Assembly: GCA_015272395.1 (NCBI GenBank)
Contig: JACYLQ010000007.1
Span: 1-64,000 of the forward strand
Length of the DNA stretch: 64,000 nucleotides
Direction: 5' to 3'
DNA from: Calothrix sp. C42_A2020_038
Lineage (GTDB): Bacteria > Cyanobacteriota > Cyanobacteriia > Cyanobacteriales > Nostocaceae
How positions within the stretch are numbered: position 1 is the stretch's first letter; every line of letters begins with the position of its first letter. A program made the position numbers and the translations under genes. Shown here in pieces: positions 63,769 through 64,000 of the stretch. A model generated the notes under the pieces. It was not told where the DNA came from, searched no databases, and saw only the letters and a program-made list of their open reading frames with translations.

Positions 63769-64000
63769 CGCTTGCAAAGCTTTTGATTTCTTACTAGTCA
63801 AATTTAACTTTTCACGTCCAAACTCATCTTACAGACGCAAAAAATTGACTTTCAGTTTATTCTATGCTGTCTGAACCAGGTTTATCACCAGTATGTTGAT
63901 TCAGATATACTGACAGATAGATGTTATTCCATACACTAAATAGGAATCTATACAACTTAGTCAGTAGCTACTCCCCTTCATTGTGCGAATAATATTATAT
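63769..64000. other. upstream region of the GDT1-family gene, to the window edge
   Basis: It must contain the promoter. A possible minus-strand promoter is TTGGAC near 63818 with TAGTAA downstream, at poor spacing. No gene was seen before the edge. Confidence 0.3.

Overview
The window comes from a nitrogen-fixing, almost certainly heterocyst-forming cyanobacterium of the Nostocales. Evidence: a PatB/CnfR nif activator, a nif-type ferredoxin FdxB, an adjacent three-subunit cytochrome c oxidase, a cyanobacterial-type glutamate-cysteine ligase, SLH/OprB-type porin, PEP-CTERM and hemagglutinin-type secreted proteins, AT-rich DNA and many short dispersed repeats. The usual HIP1 octamer GCGATCGC was seen only twice, whereas the hexamer GGCGCC occurs about 60 times by eye, so this genome seems to use a different highly iterated palindrome.

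Layout. 1-1.8 kb: a 29-bp tandem repeat array, then a minus-strand pair (cupin; ArsC-like nitrogenase-associated protein). 1.8-6.3 kb: a mobile-element graveyard with an IS4-type element flanked by broken genes (a C-terminal fragment, a PEP-CTERM protein without its signal peptide, an O-antigen-ligase-like protein, an unidentified enzyme-like fragment and an integrase N-terminus). 6.5-16 kb: the nitrogen-fixation/respiration module, with TPR protein, ctaE-ctaD-ctaC and fdxB on the minus strand, a 1-kb intergenic region, then divergent patB/cnfR and a GH57 glycosidase. 16-31 kb: housekeeping and envelope genes (DUF1400 hydrolase, cupin/cysteine hydrolase/amidohydrolase cluster, a decayed hemagglutinin, TspO-like protein, two MscS channels, HDAC-like deacetylase, gshA, trmL, a LysM-M23 endopeptidase). 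31.3-36.35 kb: a decayed island starting at a CAU-anticodon tRNA and ending at a 15-bp copy of that tRNA's anticodon arm; it holds ParDE and HigBA toxin-antitoxin pairs, an XRE regulator, a 3'-truncated DNA methylase and ISL3 remnants, and contains no GGCGCC. 36.4-64 kb: MerR regulator, porin, a repeat-bearing secreted protein, DUF1361 protein, a PEP-synthase-like protein, recF, a P-type ATPase, a beta-propeller/transglutaminase protein, several conserved proteins without known function, an ABC permease, an HD-domain protein, a pentapeptide-repeat protein, a DUF39 sulfurtransferase-like protein, a TPR protein and a GDT1/UPF0016 manganese-transporter family gene.

How it works together. The 6.5-16 kb block is the most coherent system: CnfR senses the low-oxygen state through Fe-S clusters and switches on nif genes, FdxB carries electrons in nitrogenase maturation or supply, and the oxidase removes oxygen, with a GH57 enzyme possibly mobilising stored glucan. 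The most unusual regulatory signal I found is the leader of the last gene (63,662-63,768), where four segments can form mutually exclusive hairpins that hide or free the Shine-Dalgarno sequence; it does not look like the yybP-ykoY manganese riboswitch that often precedes this family.
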